A stretch of DNA of 64,000 nucleotides from Diorhabda sublineata (GCF_026230105.1 NC_079477.1:2485001-2549000); one strand, 5' to 3'; counted from the first letter of the stretch, positions 12,045 through 25,742 are shown. A program made the numbers and translations. The notes: generated from the letters alone by a model not told the origin.

Positions 12045-15000
12045 TCATATTTTCCGTCTTCTAAAAGGATCTCTTGTATATGCTCCTTTTTCGGATTCTT
12101 CCCTGAGGTTGGCAAAGAAGCTAAACGAAACGTACCACATGTAACAATAAATCACTAAAAACGGAAAAAGTATTTAGATAACTGGAAGAGATGAGGAAAA
12201 TCAAATTTTTCATTTATTTCAATTTCACGTCTTTTCATATAAAAATTAATCATACCTAGCGATATTAATCCAACGACCAACCACAACGTTCCTTGTAACG
12301 TATGTCCGTCGATATACAAATTTATACTGTTAATTAAAATGGATATCAAGAGACCAATAGCCAGCATCCCTCCAAGGACTACCCAAGGGATCATTAAGTA
12401 CCAATTACGCTGAAAGACATTTTTATTTTTTACATAAACTTAAATAAAACGTCGCCAGAATTTAAATGGATGGATGGATGAATGAACATTAAATAAATGT
12501 GAAATAACGCTGTTACAGTGTTGCCACAATTTAAAAGCTGAATGTAAAAATTGAACTAGAAAATGTACTAGATTGTACCAACTTCAAACAAATTTAATAA
12601 AATTATAGAAATATGTATAAACATAAGTTTAAATTAAATTTTTTTTCCAAAAATGTTGTAGACTGTGTCAATTATTATTTTAAAAAATCTCGCCTCTGGT
12701 ACAGTACATGCTCCCAGTGGGAGAAATTGGGAGAAAATGTACTAAAATTGTACTAGCTCTGGCAACACTGCGCTGTTATATATTTGACATTTGACATGAT
12801 TCAAAACAACGTGCTAGAAACTGCATGCAATACGATTAATATTCAAGTTATTTGCTATTATGCAACATTTTCCAATATAAGGAATAAATAATCCAGCAAA
12901 ATTAAATTCATCAAAGAAAACGAAATAAATTAGTCTTATAATAGTGTTTCAGATGTTAGTGGTAGTGACATTTGGTCGTTTGTTTATACAAAAATACATA
13001 AAATTTCGCAGGTTGATACAGATGTAAGTGTGAGATATTTCATGAATCACTTATTTGACCTTCATCTGCAACAAGATATTTTACATTTTTCGAAGCATTA
13101 GCTCATATCATAATTTTAGTTTTAGATTGAGTGAAAAATACGTTTCTTCCAGTTGGTTTAATCCTACTGCAATTATGTTTTGTGATTAATTAAAAATTAT
13201 TACTCATACAGTTCAATCACATTTTAAATTTAATAGCTCCAAGCATGGATGAAAGTAATTATGATTTTTGGGATGAAACATGCGCTTGTTAGGCTTATGG
13301 AAATTGATAATTTTAAGATAATCGAATGCATGTGAAATAAATAATTGATAAATAATAAAAAGAGTGGTATTTGAAGAGTATTTTTTGTTCTATAATATAA
13401 AATATTTTATGATATTTATCTTATTAAATTATAAAAAATGAACTCACCTTTACCACTCCAATAATGAGGAGGATTGATAAAATTACAGTCATACATAAAT
13501 TTATCGTGATAATTACTTTGACTGGAAAATAAAAATAAATATATCATTGAATTAACAGTCACGAAGCAAGTGTAATAGATATAATAGAACTAACTGGTTC
13601 CTTAGAAATCACTAAGCGTTTCTTGGGATTTATCTGCGACGTCTGCCATCCAGATCTTATATGAAGTCTGTTGTAAGATTTAAGGGTATTACAAAGGAAT
13701 GGGGACCACACCGACGATGACACCTGGTTATATACCTTCCAATTTGAAGATGTGTGAGAGATATTAATATTTGGGATTTGTGAGAGACCAATAACTGAAT
13801 CATTGAATTAAATACTGTGGAATACTGGAACAGGAAAAGTTTGTAGTACGTAATATGACTAAAGAAAAAAATAAAAGGCACGGAAATGGACAAATAGAAA
13901 ATTGAGGTTAGATCAGATCCGACAGAATAAAATAAACCTGTAAGAAACAATTATACATTGAGAAGAAGCAGTTGATTTGGTACGGGCACATAGGTAGAAA
14001 AAATTGTCAAAAAAAATAATGAAATGGATCACAGGAGAACAGAAATAGATCATTCTGGACGCAAAAATCAATGTGTGTTCTAGATCTAAAAGATGAGAAA
14101 TCCGAACTGCCAAAAAGAGTGATAATTAGGCATCGGACAACGTCGTAGAACCTTATATATATAAGGGGTTTTCCAATAAGAGGTGTTATTTTGATATTCA
14201 AAGAAAAATGCCATTTTTTGAGATAAGTGATCGGATGTTTATTTCATTATAAAGAGGAAGGTATGGCGTTAATAATGGAACACAATATCAACCAAATGGC
14301 CGCCACGACTGCGCTTACAGGACCATATCCTTTTCATGAAATTTTCCGTAACCAAATTGCAAAGCGGCTGCCCTATGTCCTCGATAGCCTCACGAATTCC
14401 AACTTTGAGGTCTTGAATCGATGCTGGACTGTTGGCGTAGACCTTATCTTTCACGTGACCCCAAAGGAAAAAGTCGCAAGGTGTTAAATCACAAGATCTC
14501 GGTGGCCAATTGTGATCACCACTTTTTCCCATAAAAGATCGATTGTTTCGTTGCTGGTGTGGCACGTAGCGCCGTCTTGTTGCAAGTAAACGTTGTCCAA
14601 ATCAATACCATCCAATTCGGGCCATAAAAAATCATTAATAATCTCTCGATAGCGCAATCCATTCACCGTAACTGTTGCTCCGGCCTCATTTTCGAAAAAG
14701 TAAGGTCCAATGACACCGCCAGACCATAAACCGCACTAAACAGTCACGCGTTGAAGATGGAGAGGATTTTCAACAATAACTCTTGGGTTTTCCGAGCCCC
14801 AGATTCGACAATTTTGTTTATTGACGTAACCACCAAGGTGGAAATGGGCCTCATCAGTTAAGATGATTTTCATGCATTTCAAGGACCCAATCAGCAAAGA
14901 TACGACGTTGTTGATGATCGGCCGGCTTAAGTTCTTGTGTTAACTGAACTTTATGGGCCTTAAGACCCAAATACGGTGTAATGACGTTTGTGGAATGGCT

Positions 15001-15678
15001 AATTCCAAAAAACGACGAGGAATGGACAAACCTGGGTTTTCTTCAACACTTTGGGCTACAGCAGCAATATTCTCAGTTGTTCTTGAGCGACGTGCACGGG
15101 TTTTATTCTTCACATCACTAACTTGTCCCAACAGCTCAAATTTGTCCACCAATTTCTGCTTCACGTCGACCCAAAAATGTTTTAGTTTTACGAACCGTCT
15201 CTGCCGAACTTTCACCATTTTTATAGTGAATTTTAATAATTTCAATGCGTTGTTGAACGCATTTTCATTAATGGCGTAGTTTCTACTTGTCAAATGTCAA
15301 AAAATGACAGCTTCGAAAGTGACATTTACCGAAATAGCGGGCTATTCAAAATAACACCTCTTATTGGAAAAGTTTCTCTAAAATTACAATGTACTAATTT
15401 GTAAAAAGGTATACTCACTAGCCCATTGCGGCAACCAATCAAATATTATTGTCTTCAGATCCACTGGAGCTACGTATATAACTATTATTCCGATGATAGA
15501 AAGAAGCTGAAAGAAATTGAAAATAAATTTACCTTCCGACCAACGAAATAATTTAAAATGAACATGTAGGTATATGAAAAAAATGAATTTTACTTACTAT
15601 GGCAGCTAATCCGGAAATGATAGTACCAGTTCTTAGTGTTCCACAGCAACAGAATGTCTTCAAAACGTAATTAGCCAT
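12045..15678 (-). CDS. Four-helix membrane protein, DUF4728/LAPTM-like, 168 aa
   Basis: Exons on the minus strand are 15678-15598, 15506-15419, 13521-13448, 12409-12256 and 12154-12045. All introns are GT-AG and phases join. The N-terminus has a CCC cluster followed by GTLRTGTIISG, the typical opening of the small insect DUF4728 / lysosome-associated transmembrane family. Hydrophobic helices follow at about residues 19-45, 55-80, 84-113 and 125-149, then a charged tail (NLREESEKGAY..RRRK). The last intron is only 101 bp; reading through it would give a different tail of 84 residues counted from codon 12409, with a stop at 12155. The spliced form completes the fourth helix and is preferred. 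An acceptor at 15695-15696 just upstream of the ATG implies a 5' UTR exon farther right. The role is unknown; relatives sit in endosomal or plasma membranes. Confidence 0.85.
13900..14155 (+). pseudogene. Possible non-LTR reverse transcriptase C-terminal fragment
   Basis: One frame reads KKQLIWYGHIGRKN, similar to the QLQWYGHVxRM motif near the C-terminus of many insect non-LTR retrotransposon ORF2 proteins. Stops interrupt it and no RT core is present. It lies in the second coding intron of the membrane-protein gene, next to the mariner. The call is tentative. Confidence 0.35.
14169..15371 (-). mobile_element. Mariner-like element, 1203 bp, with perfect 26-bp TIRs
   Basis: Ends 14169-14194 and 15346-15371 are perfect reverse complements over 26 bp (TTTTCCAATAAGAGGTGTTA followed by TTTTGA). 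The length is typical of mariner. It contains one broken transposase on the minus strand. It sits in the intron between coding exons 2 and 3 of the DUF4728-like gene and has the same orientation as that gene. A clean TA target duplication is not obvious at either edge. Confidence 0.92.
14269..15293 (-). pseudogene. Tc1/mariner transposase, broken
   Basis: The frame from 15293 carries the N-terminal DNA-binding part (VDKFELLGQVSDV, TENIAAVAQSVEENPGLSIP). A shift near 14950 breaks it. Further on, TDEAHFHLGGYVNKQN holds the first catalytic Asp, QQDGATCHTS the second and WPPRSCDLTPCDFFLWG the third. An in-frame stop replaces the Trp in the VTVWCG motif near 14740, and another shift separates the second and third catalytic segments near 14520. 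It is a dead copy, yet all three catalytic acidic motifs are still readable. Confidence 0.9.
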
Positions 15679-15694
15679 AATGCAGACTAGAAAC

Positions 15695-16479
15695 CTAAAA
15701 AATGTCTATTATTTTATCAATTTATAAAATAGATTGAACATAATTACGATTTTTTACTATATGAAACACGATTAAAAGTGTGGGGCTACAAATTTATAAA
15801 CATTTAAGATGAAGATATTAATCAAAGTTTTAAGCAGAAAAGATACATGTTTAATTTTGTTTAGTTTTCGTATAACAATTATTTATCTATCGATTTTTTA
15901 TTATATTTGATAATCTGCGTTGAAAAATCATCTTCAAGTTATCTTGAACACGATAGGTAATTACTTTTGCTGCCCACCCGATTAAACCTTCCGACCCGTG
16001 ACTAAAGCGCAATGGGTTTCTCAGAAGAAATGCTCTCACGTCATTTTACATTATTAGGTAAACATCCATTAGTTCATTTATGGTTACAACGACTTCTTGA
16101 GTCACAATCGTATAATAAAAACATGTGTGCATTCACGGAAGGTCAAGAAAAAAGACTGTTTTAAAGAATTTATGAGAACGTACTGAGAAATGACAAGGAT
16201 GTTACTTTTCTAGATAGATTTTACCGTTAAAAGTATCGTAGCTAATGAATGTAGAAGTGATTTGTTGAAAAATTTCAAAATAATTTAGTTAGAATCATTT
16301 GTCTTATGGTTGATTTGAAAATAAATAATTATCCGAGAGGTAAACCCTAATGTGATAACTAAAAAAAAACTGTTAAATAAATTGTTGTAGATTATTCGTT
16401 ACCAAAATTTATTTTTTATGAATTTATTAGAAAAAAATATATTTTAAAAGAACTTTTTATCGATTTTAATGAAGAGACA
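15695..16479. other. Upstream intron or intergenic, no exon recognised
   Basis: This stretch is probably the 5' UTR intron of the DUF4728-like gene, since an acceptor immediately precedes its first coding exon. No coding potential is seen. The sequence grades into the minisatellite that starts near 16480. Confidence 0.4.
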
Positions 16480-19400
16480 TTTGTGTTTCTTTTTGAAAAA
16501 AAGCAGTAATTTGTCCGTAGAAAATTTGGTACTAAAAACTGTCTTAAGAAAATTGTTTTTCGAAACACAGTAAATTGTCTTCAGAAGCTGTTCTTTTCAC
16601 AAAACAAAAATTTGTTTTCAGAGACTATTTTTTGTAAAAAAACTAACCTGTCAATTACGTTTACATACTAGGTTTTTCAAAATCATATCGAAATTGAGAC
16701 AAACTCATATTTACCCTTAGAAACTGTTTTTTTTTTTCAAAAACAAAGCGAAATTTGTCTGCAGAGACAATATTTTCCAGTAATAAACCTGTCATTACTC
16801 TTCAAAGACTGTCTTTTTGAATAACAAACCAAAATTTATCATTAGAAATTATCTTTTTGAAAAACAAACCTTCATTTGTCTTTAAAAACTGCTTTTTTAC
16901 CAAAAACAAAGCATTTTTCAACTTTAGAAACTGTTTTTCATGGATAACAAACCAAAACTTGTCTTTAGAAACTAGTTGTTTGAAAAAAATTCGTAATTTG
17001 TAAACTCTTTTCTAAAAACAAACCTTTTTTGTACTCAGAAACAGTGTGTTTAAAAAATAAACCGTCTTTTGTCATTAGAAACTGTTTTTTGTTCAAGAAT
17101 AAACAAAAATTATTCTTTGGAAACTTGTTTTCGGGACAGAAACTGTTTTTTTAAAGCAATTTTTCTCTAGAGACTGTTTTTTGAATAACAAACCAAAATT
17201 TATCATTAGAAATTATCTTTTTGAAAAACAAACCTTCATTTGTCTTTAAAAACTGCTTTTTTACCAAAAACAAAGCATTTTTCAACTTTAGAAACTGTTT
17301 TTCATGGATAACAAACCAAAACTTGTCTTTAGAAACTAGTTGTTTGAAAAAAATTCGTAATTTGTAAACTCTTTTTTAAAAACAAACCTTTTTTGTACTC
17401 AGAAACAGTGTGTTTAAAAAATAAACCGTCTTTTGTCATTAGAAACTGTTTTTTGTTCAAGAATAAACAAAAATTATTCTTTGGAAACTTGTTTTCGGGA
17501 CAGAAACTGTTTTTTTAAAGCAATTTTTCTCTAGAGACTGTTTTTTGAATAACAAACCAAAATTTATCATTAGAAATTATCTTTTTGAAAAACAAACCTT
17601 CATTTGTCTTTAAAAACTGCTTTTTTACCAAAAACAAAGCATTTTTCAACTTTAGAAACTGTTTTTCATGGATAACAAACCAAAACTTGTCTTTAGAAAC
17701 TAGTTGTTTGAAAAAAATTCGTAATTTGTAAACTCTTTTTTAAAAACAAACCTTTTTTGTACTCAGAAACAGTGTGTTTAAAAAATAAACCGCTTTTTGT
17801 CATTAGAAACTGTTTTTTGTTCAAGAATAAACAAAAATTATTCTTTGGAAACTTGTTTTCGGGACAGAAACTGTTTTTTTAAAGCAATTTTTCTCTAGAG
17901 ACTGTTTTTTGAATAACAAACCAAAATTTATCATTAGAAATTATCTTTTTGAAAAACAAACCTTCATTTGTCTTTAAAAACTGCTTTTTTACCAAAAACA
18001 AAGCATTTTTCAACTTTAGAAACTGTTTTTCATGGATAACAAACCAAAACTTGTCTTTAGAAACTAGTTGTTTGAAAAAAATTCGTAATTTGTAAACTCT
18101 TTTTTAAAAACAAACCTTTTTTGTACTCAGAAACAGTGTGTTTAAAAAATAAACCGTCTTTTGTCATTAGAAACTGTTTTTTGTTCAAAAATAAACAGAA
18201 ATTTTTCTTTGGAAACTTGTTTTCGGGACAGAAACTGTTTTTTAAAGCAATTTTTCTCTAGAGACTGTTTTTTGTAAAACAAACCTTCATTTGTCTTTAA
18301 AAACTGCTTTTTTTACCAAAAATAAACCATTTTTCAACTTTAGAAACTGTTTTTCCAGGAAAACAAACCAAAACTTGACTTTAGAAATTAGTTGTTTAAA
18401 AAAAATCGTAATTTGTAAACTCTTTTTTAAAAACAAACCTTTTTTGTACTCAGAAACAGTGTGTTTAAAAAATAAACCGCCTTTTGTCATTAGAAACTGT
18501 TTTTTGTTCAAAAATAAACAGAAATTTTTCTTTGGAAACTTGTTTTCGGGATAGAAACTGTTTTTTTAAAGCAATTTTTCTCTAGAGACTGTTTTTTGTA
18601 AAACAAACCTTCATTTGCCTTTAAAAACTGCTTTTTTTACCAAAAATAAACCATTTTTCAACTTTAGAAACTGTTTTTCCCGGATAACAAACCAAAACTT
18701 GTATTTAGAAACTAGTTGTTTGAAAAAAATTCGTAATTTGTAAACTCTTTTTTAAAAACAAACCTTTTTTTACTCAGAAACAGTGTGTTTAAAAAATAAA
18801 CCGTTTTTTGTCATTAGAAACTGTTTTTTGTTCAAGAATAAACAAAAATTATTCTTTGGAAACTTGTCTTCGGGACAGAAACTGTTTTTTTAAAGCAATT
18901 TTTCTCTAGAGACTGTTTTTTGTAAAACAAACCTTCATTTGTCTTTAAAAACTGCTTTTTTTACCAAAAATAAACCATTTTTCAACTTTAGAAACTGTTT
19001 TTCCCGGATAACAAACCAAAACTTGTATTTAGAAACTAGTTGTTCTCAGAAACAGTGTGTTTGAAAAATAAACCGTCTTTTGTCCTTAGAAACTGTTTTT
19101 TGTTTAAGAATAAACAGAAATTTTTCTTTGGGAACTTGTTTTTAGGAAACAAACTGTTTTTTAAAGCAACTTTCCACTAGAAACTGCTTTTTTTTGAAAA
19201 AATCGTCTTTAGAAACTGTTTATTTTTATGAACCAATCATCTTTACAAAGTGGTTGTTTGAAAACAAACAACTTGTAATTTGTTTTTAGGAACTGTCTAT
19301 TTGTTCGCAGAAACTGTCTGTATCAAAATTTCTCTTCTGAAACTGTTTGCATCAAACAAAGTGTGATTTATCTTTAGGAACTCTTTTTTTTTCAAATATA

Positions 19401-20095
19401 AGTCAAAATTTTACTATAAAACTGGTTTTTAAAAAAACAGTAATTTGTGTTTTGTCGTTAGAAGCCGTCTTTTCTAAAAATAAACCCAAATTCGTCCTTC
19501 GAAACTATTTTTTCAAAAAACTAACCTCAAAAACTGTCTGTTTCAAAAATAAACCAAAATTTATCTTCTGAAACTGTTTGCCTTGAACAAAATTGTGATT
19601 TGTCTCTAAGAACTGTTCATTTTTTCAAAAGTCAAAATTTCAAGACTGAACATGTAAAAAAAATAAACCCGATTTCTTCCTTTGAATTTATTTTTTCAAG
19701 AAACTAACCGACATTTACCTTTAGGAATTTTTTCTTTCGTTAAACAATCCATAATTTATCTTTTCTTTTTCAAAAATCAACCAAATTTTGTCTTCCGAAA
19801 GTGTTTCTTTTCCAAATAAGACTAATTTAGCTTTCGAAACTATTTTTTTTTTAAATTTGTCTTTGGAAACTGTTTTTTGGAAAAGAAATCGTCATTTAAC
19901 CTCAAAAACTGTATTTTTGAACATAATTTGACATTTGAACTGCTTTGAAAAATTTTCTTCAAAAATCAAAGGAATTTTGTCTTTTGAAACCGTTTTTTGA
20001 AAAACAAACTGTAATTTATATCGAGAAATTAGTTTTTCCGGAAAACAAACCAACATTTGTTTTTAGAAACGGTCTTTTCAAGTTAATTCCGTTTT
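16480..20095. repeat. Minisatellite of about 40-bp monomers with 364-bp higher-order units
   Basis: The whole block is built of diverged monomers of roughly 35-45 bp with the consensus pattern TTTAGAAACTGTTTTTT, an A-rich run, then CAAACCAAAATTTGTC. Between about 16818 and 18240 the monomers are organised in near-identical units of exactly 364 bp (16818, 17182, 17546, 17910). Later units are shorter by loss of a monomer, and the edges (16480-16800 and 19150-20095) hold only degenerate monomers. Open frames such as 18291-18554 follow the repeat and are not taken as genes. Confidence 0.93.
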
Positions 20096-23000
20096 TTCAA
20101 ACATGTGTGAACCTCAACCAAATATTACAATCAAATGAAGAAATATGTCACGAAGAACGATTCATTCCAACTTTAAAATGATTACCAACTATTAGATTTT
20201 CATATCAAAAATTTCACCGCACTATTAGCAAAACGCCATACGACTACAGAAGAAGAAAAATTTGGGAAAACTAAATTAGGTTATTTTGGTAATATATGGT
20301 AATTGAAAAACTATATAATTGTAATTCCTAATATGGAGAAAACTACTTATTTATTTCTTGATATTACTTAGTACCTGAATACAAATTTTTTTCCATAAAT
20401 GCTCAATTAACATCAAGAGACCTTGACATTTCTATAAATATCCTACTATCTTAATTCCTCCCCATAATTTAGGACTTCCCCTTTCAGTCAGCCAATTACG
20501 TCCACCTAAACTCAATTACTTTTATTAGTATATTTACCAAGCAATTTGCTAAAGTAAGATTAACGTTCGTCTTCACTAATATCTCCTACAATGTTATTTT
20601 CAGGGCTGAACTTGTTTGGAAATTGTTTCTAAAACAATCAACCTTCCTTAAATTCGATAGTGAATATTACTTTATAACAATAAATCTAAATAATGAAAGA
20701 TTTAAATTTGTTAACGTTCATTCTCAATACCTCGAAACAATGATCATATTCATATCAAATACCCGTTCAATCTATCGTAGATTTGTCTTAAATCATACTA
20801 ACTCCGGTCCTGATTGTAATAAAATCATATTAAAGGCCGATAAAGGTCATAATTGACTCCGCCTGCAAAAAGCCATCAGTTCGATTTTGTGATATCCTTA
20901 CCTGGCATTTGTTTTGTACGGATCTAGGTCAAGATCGTCTTAGCACTGACATTTGACACCCTTTTTACTTTTTTCGCAGTAGCGATCGTTCTTTACAATG
21001 ACTCATTTATCGTTTTTCAATAATGTCGATGATGTCTGGATTTTATTCTCAATATTTATAGTCTATTTTTATGAATAATAGAGTATTAGAAAAGTGAAAC
21101 TTACAATATACCGCAATTTGCTAGTAGTAGTCTCTCCAAATGTTTTTCTGTTGTTTTGTACAGCTAATAGTTTATGAATATTATTCCAAAATAATACTCG
21201 AAATAAGCGTAAAAAGTTTTGGATTGAAAATTAATAGAAATAGAGACGATAGTTAACTACAGTAACATTAATTATATAATAATTTCCAATTAATTAATTG
21301 CATAAACAATTTTTGATTTTATAAAGTTTATTGTAGAGAACTATGAATGATATAAGTAATTATTGAACTAATTTCCTTTGCGAAATAAATATTCACACGA
21401 GTAAACAACAAGGGAAAACAAATTCATATTGTCAACGTAATTTTAAAGAATAGTTATTTGTATGCCAAGGACCGAAACGAGTCCAACAAAGTAATATTTC
21501 AGCCGCGGCGGCGTATACAACATTTTTTAGACGACGCATAATACCCAAAACTTTTTCAGTTATACTGAGGAAAGAAAATAAATTATAAACATTAATTAAG
21601 ACAAAACTTCGGATGAAACAAATAATTTTAGAAAATTTATGGTTATGCAAAATCATTGTGAAGGAAACTGTCAACTGTCAACATTGAAGTGGCTAGAGTT
21701 AAAGTTGTCTACTCCAGACCGTCCCGAAAGTGTTTTGCAGTACGGAACTGTCACTTTCAATACATGGAACATTCAAAACGCAACTTTCGGTATGTAAATA
21801 AATCTCGACTCATGTGACAATATTCACAATCCTGAAAAAATGAATTATGTACACACTTGTTACGAAAATAACTGTTTAACATGTTGAGTGGAGTTATTTT
21901 TATTTGATTTAATGTTTGTAACCTTGGAACAAATGGATTTCAAATGCAAGTTCACAATCTTCATTTTCGTATCCAGCGGTTAAAAAACTTTTTATTCTCA
22001 AGAAACATAACGAGTTCTAAAGTAGGTGTATGTTATTTTTTCTTTTTAAATTCATAGTAACAAAGTAAAGAAGACGAGATTATAAATTTAAATATTTGTG
22101 TAATAATTATTATCCCACGTTTACAAAAAAACCGACCACGGAATATTTGTTTTGTCGCCTTGACTGTGTTGTAAAAATAAAAACAAACAAAATATTTTCT
22201 TTCCTTGTGCATTGAAATTACTTGTAATAATTCTACCCGCACACGTGCTGAATTCTAAATTAATCAGTGATTAAAACTAGTCTATAGAGGTTTTATTACT
22301 ATTGATATACTGTCGGTAAGTGTAGGCTGGTCAACTAGGTCAATTTTTACGGATAAATACATACACTTTCAATAAAATTTGTCATATTAATAATACAAGT
22401 TGATACAATATTAACTTGAATGTAACTATTATCCTTGGCCATAATTACACTAAAGCTTTTATTAGAATACTGAAATACGTGCAAATATACCAGGTGTTCA
22501 ATGTGTATAGGCTAATTTAATTTATTATAACAATTTGTTAGGTTAGGTTAGATATGGGGTTGACACGCGGGTTTGTGCAGTCAAAATTAGAACTAAATTG
22601 AAATTTATATTGAACTAAACTTTCTTGTTATTAATTTTATAAGGTTATAGGTAAACTAATAGAATTACACATATGAGGAAAGCTCCTGACACTGTCTGTC
22701 AGTGTTTCGGGACATTGCTAACTTTCATTCATTGCCTTTTCCTTTATTTTTGATATCAGTTTTAAAAATAGAACGCCACGGTGGCAAAAAAAAACCAATA
22801 ACACGATTAATATTTCCAAAATCAAAGGACAAAGATGTTGTAAACGAAACTATACCGCCAATACAGACTGGCCTAACGTATTCTGTGCTCATAACCTCAC
22901 AAAATTGAGGAATTAAACTATTAAGTTAGTTGGCACAAAAATTTTCTGCATGAATCATTTCAGTGTCTTTCAATAAGTAAATTAACTTGTTAGTTTAATG

Positions 23001-25098
23001 GTAATTTTTAATTTTAATGCTGTGCTAAGTACATCGACATTTAAATCAAAAATTGTGTGACGACATTTTGGATTCACTGACAAAAGACGCGGGCCGTTCT
23101 TGGAATGCAAAAAATCCGAATCAAATCAAATTTTTATGTATTGTATGTTTCCAAATATAGAAAAAAAAACGTTAGTTTGACCTCGGCTATAATATCGAGA
23201 TGTTTCGTTGTTTTAATTTACGTCACGTGTCGCTTTTTCTCTTGTATAATGGACTAAGATTCGATCCGGGCAGCTGTGGATCATTTCGGTTAAAACACAG
23301 CTAATAAACCGAAAGGTTAAATCGGAATCATACGGTTTTCTTGTTTCCGACTAATTCCAAGAAAAAATTTTACGATGTCGGCAAGTAATATATAAAATCG
23401 GCAACGTATCCTTGACTCCGAAGATGATTTATCTGGCGAATCGAACATAAACAAATTCTAAATTCGAAAAACAGATACGCGAATGTAATTTTCGAATATT
23501 TAGGCGGGTCAAGAGCGTTTATAAATATCTTATTTACGTTTCGGATCACAGATACCGAGCCTGGAAGTATTAACATCGACATTGTTATAAAATCATCCAG
23601 ATGAGGACTCAAAATGCCACGAAAAAATCGCGTCAATGGCGTATAATTTCGATACTAATCTAACCTAACCTAACTTTTGGCTTTTTTGTGTCGAGAACCC
23701 TTTAAAAAATCTCGGCAGAGAAAAAGAAAGATTCGTTGATTTATTTTCTGTAATCAAAAGGATTCCTTGCCATGATTAAAATTCTAAACCATCGAAATAA
23801 AGGATCGGTGTAAAAACACTTTTTGACAGGGAGAGAAGCGAAGACCCCGAAAGAGATGGAGAACCACTCTAATAATTAAACGTCAGCGGATACGAGGAAA
23901 AGAAGAAAAAGAAGAAGATTTTTTCTATGATTTCGTTATCAGATATTAAACATTTAATCCGTATAACTAAGGGCCGGATAATCGAGTTTTTTTTAATTTC
24001 CAGCTCGGGTGTAAACCGTGTAATCAATACCTACGATAATACGAATGTTAATAATATTGTTAGATCTATAAATTTGCTTAAAATAGAACATTAACTCATA
24101 GATGAAATTATATGTTTATTTTTGTATACGAGTTAATTTGTATATTACTAATTTATTCAGCGTTATATAAATTTAAATTACGTAATTACAAAACTGGAAC
24201 CGATAATGAATATTTTATTAATATCAAGTTATTTCTAATAGATGGGGTTCGCTTAGTATGTTCAATAATTAACAGTCTATACGATGTAGTCATTTCTCGC
24301 ACATTTTTTTTTTAATTTCGAAACCAATTTAACGATTTCGCATCTTTATTTCGGTATGGGCGACTGGTAACGTAATTCTGAATGGTTTTAAAAAAATATT
24401 TATTCAAAAATAACTCATAAATCAATCTATTTTTGTCCATTGGCAGTTGAAATAGCAAATAACGCGGCAATCAAAGAATCTGAGAACAAGGTGGAGCTAC
24501 TTCCTTTTCTCCTTGACATAGTAAACTAAAACATTTTTAAATACATTTGGTTCGTTGGAGAATAATTTAACAGTGAATTCAACATGAAAATATAAATTTT
24601 TAATATCTCAGACATCCATAAAATGTACAAAATGTCTTTAAATGTTTTACATTAAATAAATTCATACATTTCTTATAGTTTATTAATCATCGACATGGTT
24701 TTTACGTATTTACGGCTGCTGGAGAAGTGAACCGTAAATTCCCGCTTCATGCTCTAAAAAGAACCCATTCGTCGTGAGAAGGATGCTTCTCGAACACTCA
24801 CGTGCAGTCTGGTTACAGCTTCGTGAAGAAGATGTATTACAAAACCAGCTTCACTGAGGATACCTTCCAAACTTTTGATCTAAAAAGAAAGCGGAAGGGA
24901 AAAGGATTGTTTTACCAGCGTCAATCCCACCAATGAGATTAACTAAAAGACCCAGAAGTAGTGAAAAGTACCGAGACAGATCGTTCTTTGAAAATATTCC
25001 ACGTAAGGAAAAAGAAGGGAATTTTCCTGACGATGACTCAACTGCTTTGGTTATCTATGGAATGTTTGCCTTATTTTAGGACTGAACAGTTAAAAAAA
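20096..25098. other. Five kb without a recognised gene
   Basis: AT-rich sequence with scattered short open frames (for example 20623-20856 plus and 21432-21674 minus), none like a known family. Short TTAGGTTAGGTTA and CTAACCTAACCTAAC runs occur at about 22540 and 23660. A 49-codon frame at 24933-25079 is rich in charged residues but is unsupported. This could be intron of the minus-strand membrane-protein gene. Confidence 0.45.
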
Positions 25099-25333
25099 CC
25101 TGTCGTTCCGATGGTTTTTGAAAAGCTAATCAGATATTTTGACTTGAATCTTTCAACTTCAACAAGAAAACTTTAATTTCTGCCCAACTGTTTAAACCTC
25201 GCACTTGTAGGCATTCCTGATAGTCTGTGGTATTGAATCGACGTCCTGTATGGTCAAAAAACCAGACACCGGTCGAATTCCGTGCCCAAAAGGGTCATTC
25301 ATATGTACCTCAGCTTGTTTCATACCAGGTGTT
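25099..25333 (+). repeat. 235-bp direct repeat, copy 1
   Basis: This is nearly identical to 25743-25977, offset 644 bp. It starts CCTGTCGTTCCGATGG and ends ACCAGGTGTT. A few substitutions separate the copies. The interval between them (about 410 bp) is unique in the window. The layout could be a TRIM-like retroelement or a local duplication. No primer-binding site or target duplication was found. Confidence 0.85.
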
Positions 25334-25742
25334 GTTGATTAAACAATTTAGTAACTTGGGTAAATTGAAAAAAACTATTAAAGTCAGCATTCGATAATTT
25401 TCCAGACTAAGAATGGGAAAATTGTCAGTAGTTTGAGTTGGTTTTGATATAAAAAGTCATTCCGGTCGTTCGTCGTTTTTATCTTGCTCTAAATCGTTCA
25501 TCAGAAAGTCTTCAAAGTTATTTAATCACCACCATAAATAGATTTGAAGATTTAATGAACTTTTGCAATTAGGAACAAAGCTTAATGTATCAAAATCCAT
25601 GTTTTGCTGAATCCCACTGAATTAAACAACGTTGTAAGATTTTGGAAATATCTTGACGATTGAGGAAACTTGAGCAAAATTACAAAGTTTCTGAGCGTTT
25701 CTATAGTTCATTATTGGATTTTAAGAGGCCAGAGTCCTTTGC

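Noticed and set aside
12155..12394. An 84-residue C-terminal exon reading as the end of the DUF4728-like protein
   Set aside because: A GT-AG intron at 12255-12155 gives a better fourth membrane helix and charged tail; the read-through is kept only as a possible isoform.
18287..20181. Overlapping Phe/Lys/Asn-rich frames on both strands
   Set aside because: They are products of the T-run/A-run minisatellite and exist on both strands of the same bases.
23240..23290. A GATTCGATCC motif resembling a tRNA B box
   Set aside because: No A box, acceptor stem or cloverleaf could be drawn around it.
24933..25079. A 49-codon charged frame (MRLTKRPRSSEKYRD start)
   Set aside because: No homology is recognised and no matching splice partner was found, so it cannot be supported.
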